Source: Rhizobium sp. BK602 (GTDB lineage: Bacteria > Pseudomonadota > Alphaproteobacteria > Rhizobiales > Rhizobiaceae). Taken from it: a stretch of DNA of 64,000 bases. A program made the translations under genes and the position numbers. Under the pieces are notes generated by a model. That model saw only the letters and a program-made list of their open reading frames with translations. It had not been told where the DNA came from and did no database searches. The stretch spans positions 434,001-498,000 of the forward strand of contig NZ_JACIBC010000001.1 of assembly GCF_014195095.1 (NCBI RefSeq), given 5' to 3'. Shown in pieces: positions 19,029 to 28,290 of the stretch; position 1 is the stretch's first letter, and each line of letters opens with the position of its first letter.

Positions 19029-20258
19029 ATGTTGAATTGGGAAAATATCTTTGCGACGCGTTCCAGCCGTATGCGCGCCTCTGAAATCCGCGAATTGCTG
19101 AAGCTCCTGGAGCGGCCAGACATCATCTCTTTTGCCGGCGGCATTCCCGATCCAGCGCTATTTCCGGACGAGGAATTCAAGCAGGCCTATGCGGACATTT
19201 TTTCCGGTCCGGCGGTCAACGCGGCGCTGCAATATTCGGTCAGCGAAGGCTATGGGCCGCTGCGCGAGTGGCTTGTGGGGCAGATGGCGGCGCTCGGTAT
19301 TCCCTGCGAGCTTGACAATGTCTTCATCGTCTCCGGTTCGCAGCAGGGATTGGACTATCTCGGCAAGCTCTTCCTGTCGCCCAAGGATACCGCGCTGGTC
19401 ACCGCGCCGACCTATCTCGGTGCCTTGCAGGCTTTCAATGCCTATGAGCCGACCTATGATCAGCTGACCCCCGGTGGCAATCGCACGCCGGATTCCTATC
19501 GTGCCGCGGCCGCGCAGGCGGGTGGACGGGTCAAGTTCGCCTATCTTTCCGTCGATTTCGCCAATCCGACCGGCGAGACCGTCGATCTCGCCGCCCGTGA
19601 AAAGCTGATCGATCTCGGCGACGAGCTGGATATCGCCATCATCGAAGACGCCGCCTATCAATCGCTGCGTTACGATGGCGAGCCGATCCCGCCGATCCTG
19701 GCATTGGAAATCGCCCGCAAGGGCAATATCAACGATACGCGCACGATCTATTGCGGCAGCTTTTCCAAGACTTTGGCGCCGGGTCTTCGCGTCGGCTTCG
19801 TCGTCGCGAATGCGCCCGTTATCCGCAAGCTGGTGCTGATGAAGCAGGCGGCCGATCTGCATTCCTCGACCATTAACCAGATCGCCATCCATCAGGTTGC
19901 CGAGCGCGGTTTCGATGCGCAGGTCGCCAAGATCCGTAAGACCTACAGCCACCGCCGCGACTGCATGCTGGCGGTACTTGCCAAATACATGCCTGAAGGT
20001 ACGAGCTGGACCAAGCCGGAAGGCGGCATGTTCATCTGGGTCACACTACCGAAGGGCATGGACGGCGCCAAGCTGCTGGCGAAGTCGCTGGAGACCGCCA
20101 AGGTGGCATTCGTCCCCGGTCAGGCCTTCTTCGCCGATGGCTCTGGCGCGAATACGTTCCGCATCAGCTTCTCCCGTGCGGATGAGGCCATGATCGAGGA
20201 GGGGATTTCCCGGCTCGGGACATTGATTGCGAGTGAGATCGGGGCGATGGCGGCGTAA
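19029..20258 (+). CDS. PLP-dependent aminotransferase, class I/II (2-aminoadipate/aromatic type)
   Basis: 409 aa; start at 19029 has GAGGAAG just upstream. Fold type I features: ISFAGGIPDPALFP at the N-terminus, Asn in SVDFANPTGE, Asp in IIEDAAYQ, and the PLP lysine in YCGSFSKTLAPGLRVGF. It resembles the LysN/MocR-like aminotransferases acting on 2-aminoadipate or aromatic and branched amino acids. The upstream 190 bases contain a loose dyad AGGTCA-N7-TGACTT at 18956-18974. No regulator adjoins it. Confidence 0.88.
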   Translation: MLNWENIFATRSSRMRASEIRELLKLLERPDIISFAGGIPDPALFPDEEFKQAYADIFSGPAVNAALQYSVSEGYGPLREWLVGQMAALGIPCELDNVFIVSGSQQGLDYLGKLFLSPKDTALVTAPTYLGALQAFNAYEPTYDQLTPGGNRTPDSYRAAAAQAGGRVKFAYLSVDFANPTGETVDLAAREKLIDLGDELDIAIIEDAAYQSLRYDGEPIPPILALEIARKGNINDTRTIYCGSFSKTLAPGLRVGFVVANAPVIRKLVLMKQAADLHSSTINQIAIHQVAERGFDAQVAKIRKTYSHRRDCMLAVLAKYMPEGTSWTKPEGGMFIWVTLPKGMDGAKLLAKSLETAKVAFVPGQAFFADGSGANTFRISFSRADEAMIEEGISRLGTLIASEIGAMAA

Positions 20259-20264
20259 GCCGCC
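20249..20264. terminator. Short hairpin overlapping the aminotransferase stop codon
   Basis: GGCGGC-GTAA-GCCGCC: the loop contains the TAA stop of the aminotransferase gene. It sits between convergent genes with only 21 bases between them, so a compact bidirectional stop is plausible. A T run is lacking. Confidence 0.45.
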
Positions 20265-20279
20265 ACGCCATTTGCATGT

Positions 20280-21338
20280 TTACTTGGCCAAATGCGGCGC
20301 GATCAGCGACAGGTCGGCGTCGCTCAGCCGGTCGCTGGCGGTGTTGCGCTGGTGCCAATAGGGATAGAGCAGGGGGAGCTGGCTGACGTCGTCGAGACGC
20401 TTGCGCTCTTCTTCGGTCAGCTTCAGTTCGGCGCTGGCGATATTGTCCCTGAATTGCGCCTCGGTGCGGCCGCCGATGATGACCGAGGTCACGCCCTTGC
20501 GGCCGATCAGCCAGGCGAGTGCCACCTGCGCCGCCGAGACGCCGCGGCCGTCGGCGATCTCGACCAGCGCGTCGACGATGTTCCACAGCCGGTTCTCGTC
20601 GCGGATCGGCGGTTCGGTCCAGCCGGCGAATTGACGCGTGCCTTCCGGCGTTGCCTGGTTGCGGCGATGCTTGCCCGAGAGCAGGCCGCCGGCGATCGGG
20701 CTCCAGACGAGAATACCGAGACCCTGGTCGATACTAACAGGCACAAGCTCGTATTCGGCCTCGCGGGCCTCGAGCGTATAGTGAATCTGCTGGCTGACGA
20801 AACGCTGGTATTTCTCGCGCTCACTGACGCCGAGCGCCTTCATGATGTGCCAGGCGGAGAAATTCGAGCAGCCGATATAGCGCACCTTGCCATGGCGCAC
20901 GAGCGTGTCCAGCGCTTCCAATGTCTCTTCGAGCGGCGTCTGGCCGTCCCATTGATGCAGCTGGTAGAGATCGATGACATCGGTCTTCAGGCGCCTGAGG
21001 CTGGCCTCGCAGGCTTCAATCAGATGCTGGCGCGAGGAGCCGGCATCATTGACGCCCGGCCCCATGGGAAAGCGCGCCTTCGTGGCGATGAGCACGCCGT
21101 TCTTGCGTGGGCCGCCGATGATTTCGCCAAGGATTTCCTCCGAGACGCCCTGTGAATAGACATCGGCCGTGTCGATCAGGTTGACGCCGGCGTCGATGCA
21201 TATGTCGACAAGTTTTTGGGCTTCCTTGACACCGAGATCACCGACGGTTTTTGCCCAGCCCACGCCGCCGAAGGTCATGGTGCCCATGGTGATGGTGGAA
21301 ACTTTGAGGCCGGAGCGGCCAAGCAGGCGATATTCCAT
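20280..21338 (-). CDS. Aldo/keto reductase
   Basis: 352 aa TIM-barrel NADPH-dependent oxidoreductase. Catalytic Asp and Tyr lie in NLIDTADVYSQG, catalytic Lys in LIATKARF, His in LYQLHQWDGQTP, and the cofactor region in SVIIGGRTEAQFRDN. It is most like the large AKR11/12-type proteins annotated as general stress or sugar aldehyde reductases. Substrate unknown. Confidence 0.9.
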   Translation of the reverse strand: MEYRLLGRSGLKVSTITMGTMTFGGVGWAKTVGDLGVKEAQKLVDICIDAGVNLIDTADVYSQGVSEEILGEIIGGPRKNGVLIATKARFPMGPGVNDAGSSRQHLIEACEASLRRLKTDVIDLYQLHQWDGQTPLEETLEALDTLVRHGKVRYIGCSNFSAWHIMKALGVSEREKYQRFVSQQIHYTLEAREAEYELVPVSIDQGLGILVWSPIAGGLLSGKHRRNQATPEGTRQFAGWTEPPIRDENRLWNIVDALVEIADGRGVSAAQVALAWLIGRKGVTSVIIGGRTEAQFRDNIASAELKLTEEERKRLDDVSQLPLLYPYWHQRNTASDRLSDADLSLIAPHLAK

Positions 21339-21509
21339 AGATCAGTCCTCCTCGATCTCATCTGAAATACGTGCGTCAGAAAATAGCGCGAGGCGGCAAT
21401 GGTCAAGATTCAATCATCATACGAACGGCGATCTATTCAAATTCAACTGTCACAATCATGTTAAGCCGTGCGTCTAGACAACCTCCTACACCCTAGCCGA
21501 GGATGTTTC

Positions 21510-22490
21510 ATGAAGACGCTTGTTTCCGCTTTTGCCGGCCTGCTGGCCGTAGCCCTTTTCTCCGGCGCTGCCGCTGCTGCCGATCTCGTCCTTTATACCA
21601 GCCAGCCAAATGCCGATGCGCAGGCGACAGTCGATGGCTTCATGGCCGCCAATCCCGGCGTCAAGGTCGACTGGGTCCGTGACGGCACGCCGCAGGTCAT
21701 CGCCAAGCTGCAGGCGGAAATTCAGGCCGGCGCGCCCGTCGCGGACGTTCTGCTGATTGCCGACACGGTGACGCTGGAACGCTTGAAGGAAGCCGGCAAG
21801 CTCATGGCCTACAAGTCGCCGGAAGCTGCAAATTACGATCCGTCGCTCTACGACGCCGACGGCTATTACTACTCCACCAAGCTGATCACGACAGGCATCG
21901 TCTACAACACCGCCGCTACGATGAAGCCGGCAAGCTGGCAGGATCTGGCCAAGCCGGAAGCCAAGGGTCTCGTCGCCATGCCGAGCCCGCTCGCTTCAGG
22001 GGCCGCCCTTATTCACGCGCAGACGCTGGCCGGCGTCGGCAGCCTCGGCTGGGACTATTACAAGAACCTCGCCGACAACGGCGCGATTGCCGCGGGCGGT
22101 AACGGCGCCGTGCTGAAGGCCGTCGCCTCCGGCGAAAAGGCCTATGGCATGATCGTCGATTACATGCCGATCCGCGAGAAGGCCAAGGGTGCGCCGCTGG
22201 AGTTCGTTTTCCCGACCGAGGGCGTTTCGGCCGTGACCGAGCCGGTCGGCATCCTCGCCAGCACGCAGCATGCCGACGCCGCCAAGAAGTTCGTCGATTA
22301 CGTCCTCTCCGAAAAGGGCCAGGACGGTTTCCTGAAGCTCGGCTATATCCCGGCCCGCAACGGCCTGGCGCTCCCCGCCGGCTTCCCCGCGCGTGACAGT
22401 ATCAAGCTTTTGCCGTTGAATGCGGCCGAAGCCCTGAAGAACACGGATCAGGACCTGAAGACATTCTCCACCTACTTCAAGTCGAAGTAA
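21510..22490 (+). CDS. ABC transporter periplasmic binding protein (iron/phosphonate type, class 1)
   Basis: 326 aa with a signal peptide ending near AAAAADLVLYTS (no lipobox, so a soluble periplasmic protein). The mature start DLVLYTSQPNADAQATVDGF and GTPQVIAKLQAEIQAGAPVADVLL match the FbpA/AfuA/ThiB/aminoethylphosphonate group. Followed by a two-domain permease and an ATPase in the order seen in Fe(III) uptake operons; the actual ligand could be iron, a thiamin-like compound or a phosphonate. GAGGA precedes the start at 21510. Confidence 0.85.
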   Translation: MKTLVSAFAGLLAVALFSGAAAAADLVLYTSQPNADAQATVDGFMAANPGVKVDWVRDGTPQVIAKLQAEIQAGAPVADVLLIADTVTLERLKEAGKLMAYKSPEAANYDPSLYDADGYYYSTKLITTGIVYNTAATMKPASWQDLAKPEAKGLVAMPSPLASGAALIHAQTLAGVGSLGWDYYKNLADNGAIAAGGNGAVLKAVASGEKAYGMIVDYMPIREKAKGAPLEFVFPTEGVSAVTEPVGILASTQHADAAKKFVDYVLSEKGQDGFLKLGYIPARNGLALPAGFPARDSIKLLPLNAAEALKNTDQDLKTFSTYFKSK

Positions 22491-22507
22491 TCCGAACCGG
22501 AATGTGA

Positions 22508-24202
22508 ATGTACGGATATGTGCGTAAGGGAAACAGCCAGCCGGCCTGGCTGTTTCCTTTTGTTGTTGCCGTCGTCCTGTTGCTCAGCGTTCTGCCGCTG
22601 GCGCGGCTGGTGCTCGTCGGCATCGGGGCGCTCCTGCGCGGCGGTGCTTACGAACTGGTCACCGATCCCGCTCTCTGGCATGCCGGCTGGTACACGGTCG
22701 AGACGGCCCTGCTCGGCACGATCATCTCCGTGCTGCTCGGTTGCCTCTTCGCCTTTCTGCTGACCCTGACGGACCTGCCGGGCAGGGGAGCGTTGAGCTT
22801 CCTGTTCGTGCTGCCGATGATGATCCCGCCGCAGGTGACGGCGCTTGCCTGGGTGCAGATGTCCGGCCCGTCGAGCCCCTTGCTGAAGGCATTGCATATC
22901 GCCCCGCCGCTCGGCTCGCCGCAGCCGCTCTATTCGGTCGGCGGCATCGCGCTTCTCTATGGCGTCCAGCATGCGCCGCTGGTCTATCTGGCGCTGCGGG
23001 CCGGGCTGATGGCGCTGCCGCGCGATGGCGTCGAGGCCGCAAGGCTTTCCGGAGCCTCTGGTCTGCGTGTTTTCCGCGATATCATTCTGCGCTTGTCGCT
23101 GCCCGGTATCATCGCCGGCGCGGCCATTGCCTTCGTCTCCTCGGTCGGCAATTTCGGCATTCCGGCAATCCTCGGAATTCCTGCCTCGATCTATACGCTG
23201 TCGACGCTGATCTTCACGAAATTCTCCACATTCGGTCCGCGCACCTTCGGCGACATCGCCGTGCTGTCGACGATGATCGCGTTGATTTCGGTTGCGGGAC
23301 TTGCCGTACAGGGCAGGGCGCTGCGAGGCCGGGACTATCGGGTGATCGGCCTTTCCGGCGCATCGGCCGCCTTTGCGCTCGGCCGCTGGCGTTATCTTGC
23401 TCTACCGGTGCTTTGCGCGATCCTGTTCGTAATGCTGGTCGCGCCTTTCCTCGCGCTCGTCGCCGGTGCATTGGTGCCGGCCTATGGCGTGCCGCTGACC
23501 TTCAAGACGGCCTCCCTGAATGCCTTCGCCGAGATAGTGTTTCGCCAGACGGTCACGCGAACGGCCTTTGCCAATTCGCTGTTCCTTTCGACGGCGACGG
23601 CTCTTGGTCTCCTAGTGGTGACAATTCTGTCCGCCTATGTGCTGACCCGTCGGAAAGACAGGCTGAGCGGGATCGTCGCCGGGCTGATCGAGATACCCTA
23701 TGCCCTGCCGGGCATCATCATCGCCGTCTGCTTCATCCTGGTGTTTGCGGCACCGCTGCCGATCCTGAACGTCACGCTCTACGGTACGATCTGGATCATC
23801 CTGCTTGCCTATTTCTCCGCCTATTTCGCGGTCAGCCTCAAGCCGGTCATGAGTGCCTTCCTGCAGCTCGATCCTGCGCTGGAGGAGGCGGCGCGTCTTT
23901 CCGGCGCGGGCTTCCTGCGGCGCCTGACCGATATCATCGTGCCGCTGATCGCGCCGGCGGCGGGGGCGTCGGTGATCCTGGTCTTCCTGATCGCCTGCAA
24001 TGAATTGACGGTTTCGGCGCTGCTCTGGTCGGCGGGCACGCAGACGCTCGGCGTGGTGATCTACAATCTCGACGATGGCGGCAGCGCCGATCTGGCCTCG
24101 GCCATGTCCGTCCTCGTCGTCGCCATGGTGGTTGCCATGATGCTGCTCTTGGAAATTCTCGCCAAGCGCCTGCCGAAGGGAGTCGTGCCATGGCGAAGCT
24201 GA
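22508..24202 (+). CDS. ABC transporter permease, fused two-domain (FbpB-like)
   Basis: 564 aa with about twelve membrane spans in two homologous halves, joined in the region of residues 280-300. Each half has an EAA loop: VEAARLSGASGLRVFRDIIL and LEEAARLSGAGFLRRLTDII, the contact point for the ATPase. Starts 17 bases after the binding-protein gene and overlaps the ATPase gene by 13 bases, so the transporter is one operon. The ligand follows that of the binding protein. Confidence 0.88.
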   Translation: MYGYVRKGNSQPAWLFPFVVAVVLLLSVLPLARLVLVGIGALLRGGAYELVTDPALWHAGWYTVETALLGTIISVLLGCLFAFLLTLTDLPGRGALSFLFVLPMMIPPQVTALAWVQMSGPSSPLLKALHIAPPLGSPQPLYSVGGIALLYGVQHAPLVYLALRAGLMALPRDGVEAARLSGASGLRVFRDIILRLSLPGIIAGAAIAFVSSVGNFGIPAILGIPASIYTLSTLIFTKFSTFGPRTFGDIAVLSTMIALISVAGLAVQGRALRGRDYRVIGLSGASAAFALGRWRYLALPVLCAILFVMLVAPFLALVAGALVPAYGVPLTFKTASLNAFAEIVFRQTVTRTAFANSLFLSTATALGLLVVTILSAYVLTRRKDRLSGIVAGLIEIPYALPGIIIAVCFILVFAAPLPILNVTLYGTIWIILLAYFSAYFAVSLKPVMSAFLQLDPALEEAARLSGAGFLRRLTDIIVPLIAPAAGASVILVFLIACNELTVSALLWSAGTQTLGVVIYNLDDGGSADLASAMSVLVVAMVVAMMLLLEILAKRLPKGVVPWRS

Positions 24203-25221
24203 TCCTCAATCATGTCAGCAAGGATTTCGGCACGGGCGGTCGCGCGGCGGTTCATGCCCTGTCGCTTGACGTTCGCGAGGGCGGATTCCTGGCGCTGCTC
24301 GGGCCATCCGGCTGCGGCAAGACCACCGTTCTCAGAATGATCGCCGGCTTCGAGCAGCCGACGGATGGGTCTATCCATCTCGGCGAGCGGCTGCTCGCTG
24401 ATGCCGCGAACATGCTGCCGCCGGAGCGGCGCAACATGGCGATGGTGTTTCAGTCCTATGCGCTATGGCCGCATATGAACGTATCAGACAATGTCGGCTA
24501 TCCCCTCAAAGTGCGTGGCATTTCCGGCGAGCGTTACCGCCTGAAGGTGCGCGAGGCGCTGTCGACGGTGCGGCTGGAAGATTATGCCGAACGTCGGCCC
24601 GCCGATCTCTCCGGCGGCCAGCGGCAGCGTGTCGCGCTGGCGCGCTGCCTGGTGACATCGCCCGATGTCGTGCTGCTGGATGAGCCGCTTGCCAATCTCG
24701 ACCGGCATCTGAAGAAGGAGATGGAAGAGACCTTCCGCGAATTCCATCAGCGCTCGGGTGCCACCATGATCTATGTCACGCATGACCAGAGCGAGGCCAT
24801 GGCGCTGGCAAGTGATGTCGCCGTCATGTCCGAGGGCCGAGTGCTGCAGGTCGCGCCGCCGGCGGAGATCTATGCGCGGCCTGAGGGCCGGCTCGTCGGC
24901 GGTTTGGTGGGGCAGGGCGCCATCCTGTCGCTTGCCATCCCAGAGGGGGGACCACGCTTGATGGATTGGCCGGTGCTGCGGGCAATCTGGGACCAGCAGA
25001 CGGGCAATGCGCCGCGCGCCGACATCCTCGTCCGGCCCGAGGATGTGGTTGCCGATGCCGGGGGGCTTTCCTGTCGTGTGGAGTCCATTCTTTATGAAGG
25101 CGAGCGCTATGCCTTGCGGCTTTCGTTGCCGGACGGTCAGCTGTTGCGGGCGTATAGCCGAGAGGCCATGAAGCCCGGCGATGTCCGTGCCGTCGCCATC
25201 CGCTCGGCATGGCGGCTATGA
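24190..25221 (+). CDS. ABC transporter ATP-binding protein
   Basis: 343 aa. Walker A GPSGCGKTT, Q-loop FQSYALWPHM, signature LSGGQRQRVALARCL, Walker B VVLLDEPLANLD and switch His YVTHDQSEAM. The C-terminal hundred residues form a TOBE-like domain (ILVRPEDVV), as in FbpC/PotA proteins. Third gene of the importer operon. Confidence 0.92.
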   Translation: MAKLILNHVSKDFGTGGRAAVHALSLDVREGGFLALLGPSGCGKTTVLRMIAGFEQPTDGSIHLGERLLADAANMLPPERRNMAMVFQSYALWPHMNVSDNVGYPLKVRGISGERYRLKVREALSTVRLEDYAERRPADLSGGQRQRVALARCLVTSPDVVLLDEPLANLDRHLKKEMEETFREFHQRSGATMIYVTHDQSEAMALASDVAVMSEGRVLQVAPPAEIYARPEGRLVGGLVGQGAILSLAIPEGGPRLMDWPVLRAIWDQQTGNAPRADILVRPEDVVADAGGLSCRVESILYEGERYALRLSLPDGQLLRAYSREAMKPGDVRAVAIRSAWRL

Positions 25222-25306
25222 GCGGGGACGGGGTTAAGGACAAGATGGTTGTCCGCTGCCTTCACCTGTGCTTGATTTGCCCGATGTCACGAATGGGAGT
25301 CGCGTC

Positions 25307-26302
25307 ATGTCCGATCAAAGCTTCCCGACCTTCGATCTCGGTGTCTTCGAGGCGGCTGGCGACGCGGAGAAGCGGCGGCTCGGCACCGAGGTGGACGGAA
25401 TTTGCCGGGCGACCGGCTTCCTGGCGATTGCCAATCATGGCGTCGATACGGCCGTAATCGACGGCATATGGGCAAAGACCCGCGCGTTTTTCGACCGGCC
25501 CGCCGACGTCAAGCAACGGGCCAAGGCGCCTTATCCCGGTTATCCCTATGGTTATCTCGGTCCCGGCGCGGAGGCTTTGGCGAAGTCGCGCAATGTCGAT
25601 ACGCCCCCGGATCTGAAGGAAAGTTTCAACGGCGGTCCGCTTGCGGTGCCCGTGGGCATGACCGATCCCGAGGCGCTCGGCTTTTGCTATGCGGCGACCA
25701 TCTGGCCTGAGGGGCCCGAGGGGTTCGTGGAAGCCTGGAAGGCTTATTATCGCTCCATGGAGGATCTCGCGGCGCGGATCATGCGGGTCTTTGCCACTGC
25801 CCTCGGCCTCGGCGAAGATTTCTTCGACGCTTACGTCGACGCGCCGATCAGTGCGCTCCGGGCTTTGAACTATCCCGAACAGCGCGTTGCGCCGCAGCCT
25901 GGGCAATTGCGCGCGGGAGCGCATACCGATTATGGCAGCCTGACGATCCTGCTGCCGCAGCCAGGCTCCAAGGGGCTGGAAATCATCGCGCCGGACGGCC
26001 GCTGGACACCGGTCCCTGCCGTCGAAGGCGCCTTCATCATCAATATCGGCGATCTCATGGCGCTCTGGACCAATGATCGCTGGGTCTCGACCGTACACCG
26101 CGTCGTCAATCCGCCGCCGGAGGAGGGCGGCATGCAGCGGCGGCAGTCGCTCGCTTTCTTCCATCAGCCGAACTGGTCTGCCGAGATCGCCTGCCTTCCA
26201 TCCTGTATGCCGGCAAGCGGGGAGCCCAAATATGCTCCGGTTCTCTCCGGCCCCTATCTCATGGGCAAGTTCAAATCGACCGTCACCCCCAGGGCCGGCT
26301 GA
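25307..26302 (+). CDS. 2-oxoglutarate/Fe(II) oxygenase, isopenicillin N synthase-like
   Basis: 331 aa from the ATG at 25307. N-terminal DIOX_N part (FLAIANHGVDTAVIDGIW) and C-terminal jelly-roll with the iron-binding HxD in AGAHTDYGSLTIL and the distal His in VSTVHRVVNP; the Arg-x-Ser that binds 2-oxoglutarate is in RRQSLAFFHQPN. All cofactor residues are thus present. It starts 85 bases after the ABC ATPase gene on the same strand, so it may act on the imported compound; the substrate is unknown. Confidence 0.87.
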   Translation: MSDQSFPTFDLGVFEAAGDAEKRRLGTEVDGICRATGFLAIANHGVDTAVIDGIWAKTRAFFDRPADVKQRAKAPYPGYPYGYLGPGAEALAKSRNVDTPPDLKESFNGGPLAVPVGMTDPEALGFCYAATIWPEGPEGFVEAWKAYYRSMEDLAARIMRVFATALGLGEDFFDAYVDAPISALRALNYPEQRVAPQPGQLRAGAHTDYGSLTILLPQPGSKGLEIIAPDGRWTPVPAVEGAFIINIGDLMALWTNDRWVSTVHRVVNPPPEEGGMQRRQSLAFFHQPNWSAEIACLPSCMPASGEPKYAPVLSGPYLMGKFKSTVTPRAG

Positions 26303-26349
26303 TATGAGCGAAAAGAGCCAATCGCAATTTCCATAAACCGGAACGCTTC

Positions 26350-27462
26350 ATGTCCCTTCGCCTTGCCACCTTCAATGTCGAAAATCTTCTGACCCGTTTC
26401 GATTACACCGGCTTTCGCAACCAGTTGCGGCAGGACCGCGTGCTCAAGCTGTTCGACGTGAAGAACGAGAACATCTACCAGCAGCTGGAAGCGGCACGCG
26501 TGGTGGCCGCGACGGACGACACCAGGCAGATGACGGCGCTCGCCATCGCCGATGCGGATGCCGACATCATCTGCCTGCAGGAGGTCGACAGCATGGCGGC
26601 GCTGCAGGCTTTCGAATATGGCTATCTCTATCGCATGGTCGGCAACGGCTATCGGCAGAAATTCCTGATCGAAGGCAATGACAGCCGCGGTATCGACGTG
26701 GCCGTGATGATGCGCGAGGAGACACGCGACGGGCAGCCGATCGTGCTCAACGACATCAAGAGTCACGCCATGGTGACATATCAGGACTTCGGGCTTTTCA
26801 ACGAAGATCTTGCCGCGCTCGGCCTCAATCCGACCGACAAGCTCTTCAAACGCGATTGCCTGGAGCTGGACCTGACAATCGGCGGCGTGCCGTTTTCGCT
26901 CTACGTGGTGCATCTGAAGTCGATGGGGCCGGCGCGGGAGGGTATCGACGGCCGCCAGTCGACCATGCCGGTGCGCCGCGCCGAGACGCTCGCCGTGCGC
27001 CGGATCATCGAGAACCGTTTCGGCACTGGCCATACGGACAAAAAGAATTTCGCCATTTGCGGCGACATGAACGATTATCAGGAGCGCGTCGATGTCATCG
27101 GCACGCGCCACAGCGGCTATCGTTTCGAGCACCGGGACGAGGAGATCAGCGCACTCGACGTCTTCAGCCGGGATGGCTTTGCCGAGAATGTCATGCGCCG
27201 TCGCGACGAACTCGACCGCTGGACGCTCTATCATGCGCGCGGGCCGCAGGAGCAATGGCTCTGCCAGCTCGATTACATCTGGCTGTCACCGGCGCTGGCG
27301 CGGGCCAACAGTGCGCGGCTGCCCGATGTCGTGCGCTCCGGCCAGCCTTTTCGCACCATCTTTCCGCCTGGGCAGGAGATGGAACGCTATCCTCGCACGG
27401 GCTGGGACAGGCCGAAGGCCTCCGATCACTGCCCCGTCGTCATGACATTGGATCTCCTATGA
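26350..27462 (+). CDS. Endonuclease/exonuclease/phosphatase (EEP) family protein
   Basis: 370 aa. Metal- and phosphate-binding motifs of the EEP fold are visible: LATFNVENLLTRFD, IICLQEVDSM, VVHLKSMGPAR, ICGDMNDYQER and the terminal ASDHCPVVMTL. Similar proteins hydrolyse phosphodiesters or phosphomonoesters; the target cannot be inferred. No signal peptide is seen, so it should be cytoplasmic. The last codons overlap the Nudix gene (ATGA). Confidence 0.82.
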   Translation: MSLRLATFNVENLLTRFDYTGFRNQLRQDRVLKLFDVKNENIYQQLEAARVVAATDDTRQMTALAIADADADIICLQEVDSMAALQAFEYGYLYRMVGNGYRQKFLIEGNDSRGIDVAVMMREETRDGQPIVLNDIKSHAMVTYQDFGLFNEDLAALGLNPTDKLFKRDCLELDLTIGGVPFSLYVVHLKSMGPAREGIDGRQSTMPVRRAETLAVRRIIENRFGTGHTDKKNFAICGDMNDYQERVDVIGTRHSGYRFEHRDEEISALDVFSRDGFAENVMRRRDELDRWTLYHARGPQEQWLCQLDYIWLSPALARANSARLPDVVRSGQPFRTIFPPGQEMERYPRTGWDRPKASDHCPVVMTLDLL

Positions 27463-28205
27463 ACTCCGCTTTCAAATTCCACGACGATACGGCCGGCTGG
27501 CCGCCCGAGAAAACGGTCTTTCCGGTGAAGCGCATCGAGCTCAGCGTCAAGCCCGGCGATCATCCCTTCCACCTTGGCGAAGCGGAGGCGGCGCAGGAGA
27601 ACTGGAAGAGGGAGATTGCCGCCAATCCCGCGCTCTATGATGGCCGCATGATCTTCCAGCATCGTCTCTCGGTCAGCGAAAGCGCCATTGCGGGCGAGGC
27701 CTATGTGACGCCGTTTTCCACCTTCCTCTGGTGGCGCAAGCAGAAGGAGAGGACCGGGGGTTTTCACGTCTTCGCCTTCCCGGTCGCGGTTTCCTCCGAT
27801 GGTGCGATCATCGCCATTCGCATGGCGCAGCATACGGCCAATCCGGGGCAGATCTACTGCGCGGCGGGTTCGCTGGATGAAAACGATATCGTCGACGGCC
27901 ATTGCGACATCGACGGCAACATGCGCCGCGAGGTCATGGAGGAAACCGGTCTCGATCTCGGCGCGGCTGTCGCTGAGCCTGGCTACTACGCCACTCACGC
28001 CAATCGCTCGGTCACTCTGTTTCGCGTCTTTCGCTTTCCCTGGACGGCCAGGGAGATGCTCGAGAAGATCGAGGCGCATATGCTGGTGGACGAGGAAAAG
28101 GAGATCGACGGCGCGGTCGCCATTCGCTCGGCCGATCCCGCGGCACATCATTACAGTCCGGCGATGCTGCCGATCCTCGCCTGGTTCTTCGAGCGCGAGA
28201 CATAG
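27459..28205 (+). CDS. Nudix hydrolase
   Basis: 248 aa starting at the ATG that overlaps the EEP stop codon, hence translationally coupled. The catalytic helix is MRREVMEETGLDL (RExxEExG core); the preceding Gly of the Nudix box is separated by an insertion (CAAGSLDENDIVDGHCDIDG), so the box is longer than the standard 23 residues. Such proteins cleave nucleoside diphosphate derivatives. Coupling with an EEP phosphatase suggests stepwise breakdown of a nucleotide-like compound, which is speculative. Confidence 0.82.
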   Translation: MNSAFKFHDDTAGWPPEKTVFPVKRIELSVKPGDHPFHLGEAEAAQENWKREIAANPALYDGRMIFQHRLSVSESAIAGEAYVTPFSTFLWWRKQKERTGGFHVFAFPVAVSSDGAIIAIRMAQHTANPGQIYCAAGSLDENDIVDGHCDIDGNMRREVMEETGLDLGAAVAEPGYYATHANRSVTLFRVFRFPWTAREMLEKIEAHMLVDEEKEIDGAVAIRSADPAAHHYSPAMLPILAWFFERET

Positions 28206-28290
28206 CTTTAGCTTGCGCTCCAACAGGTTGCCGTTATGAATTGATGCCTGGGGTGGCCGGACAATCGAATGTCATGTGATGGAGGCAAGC

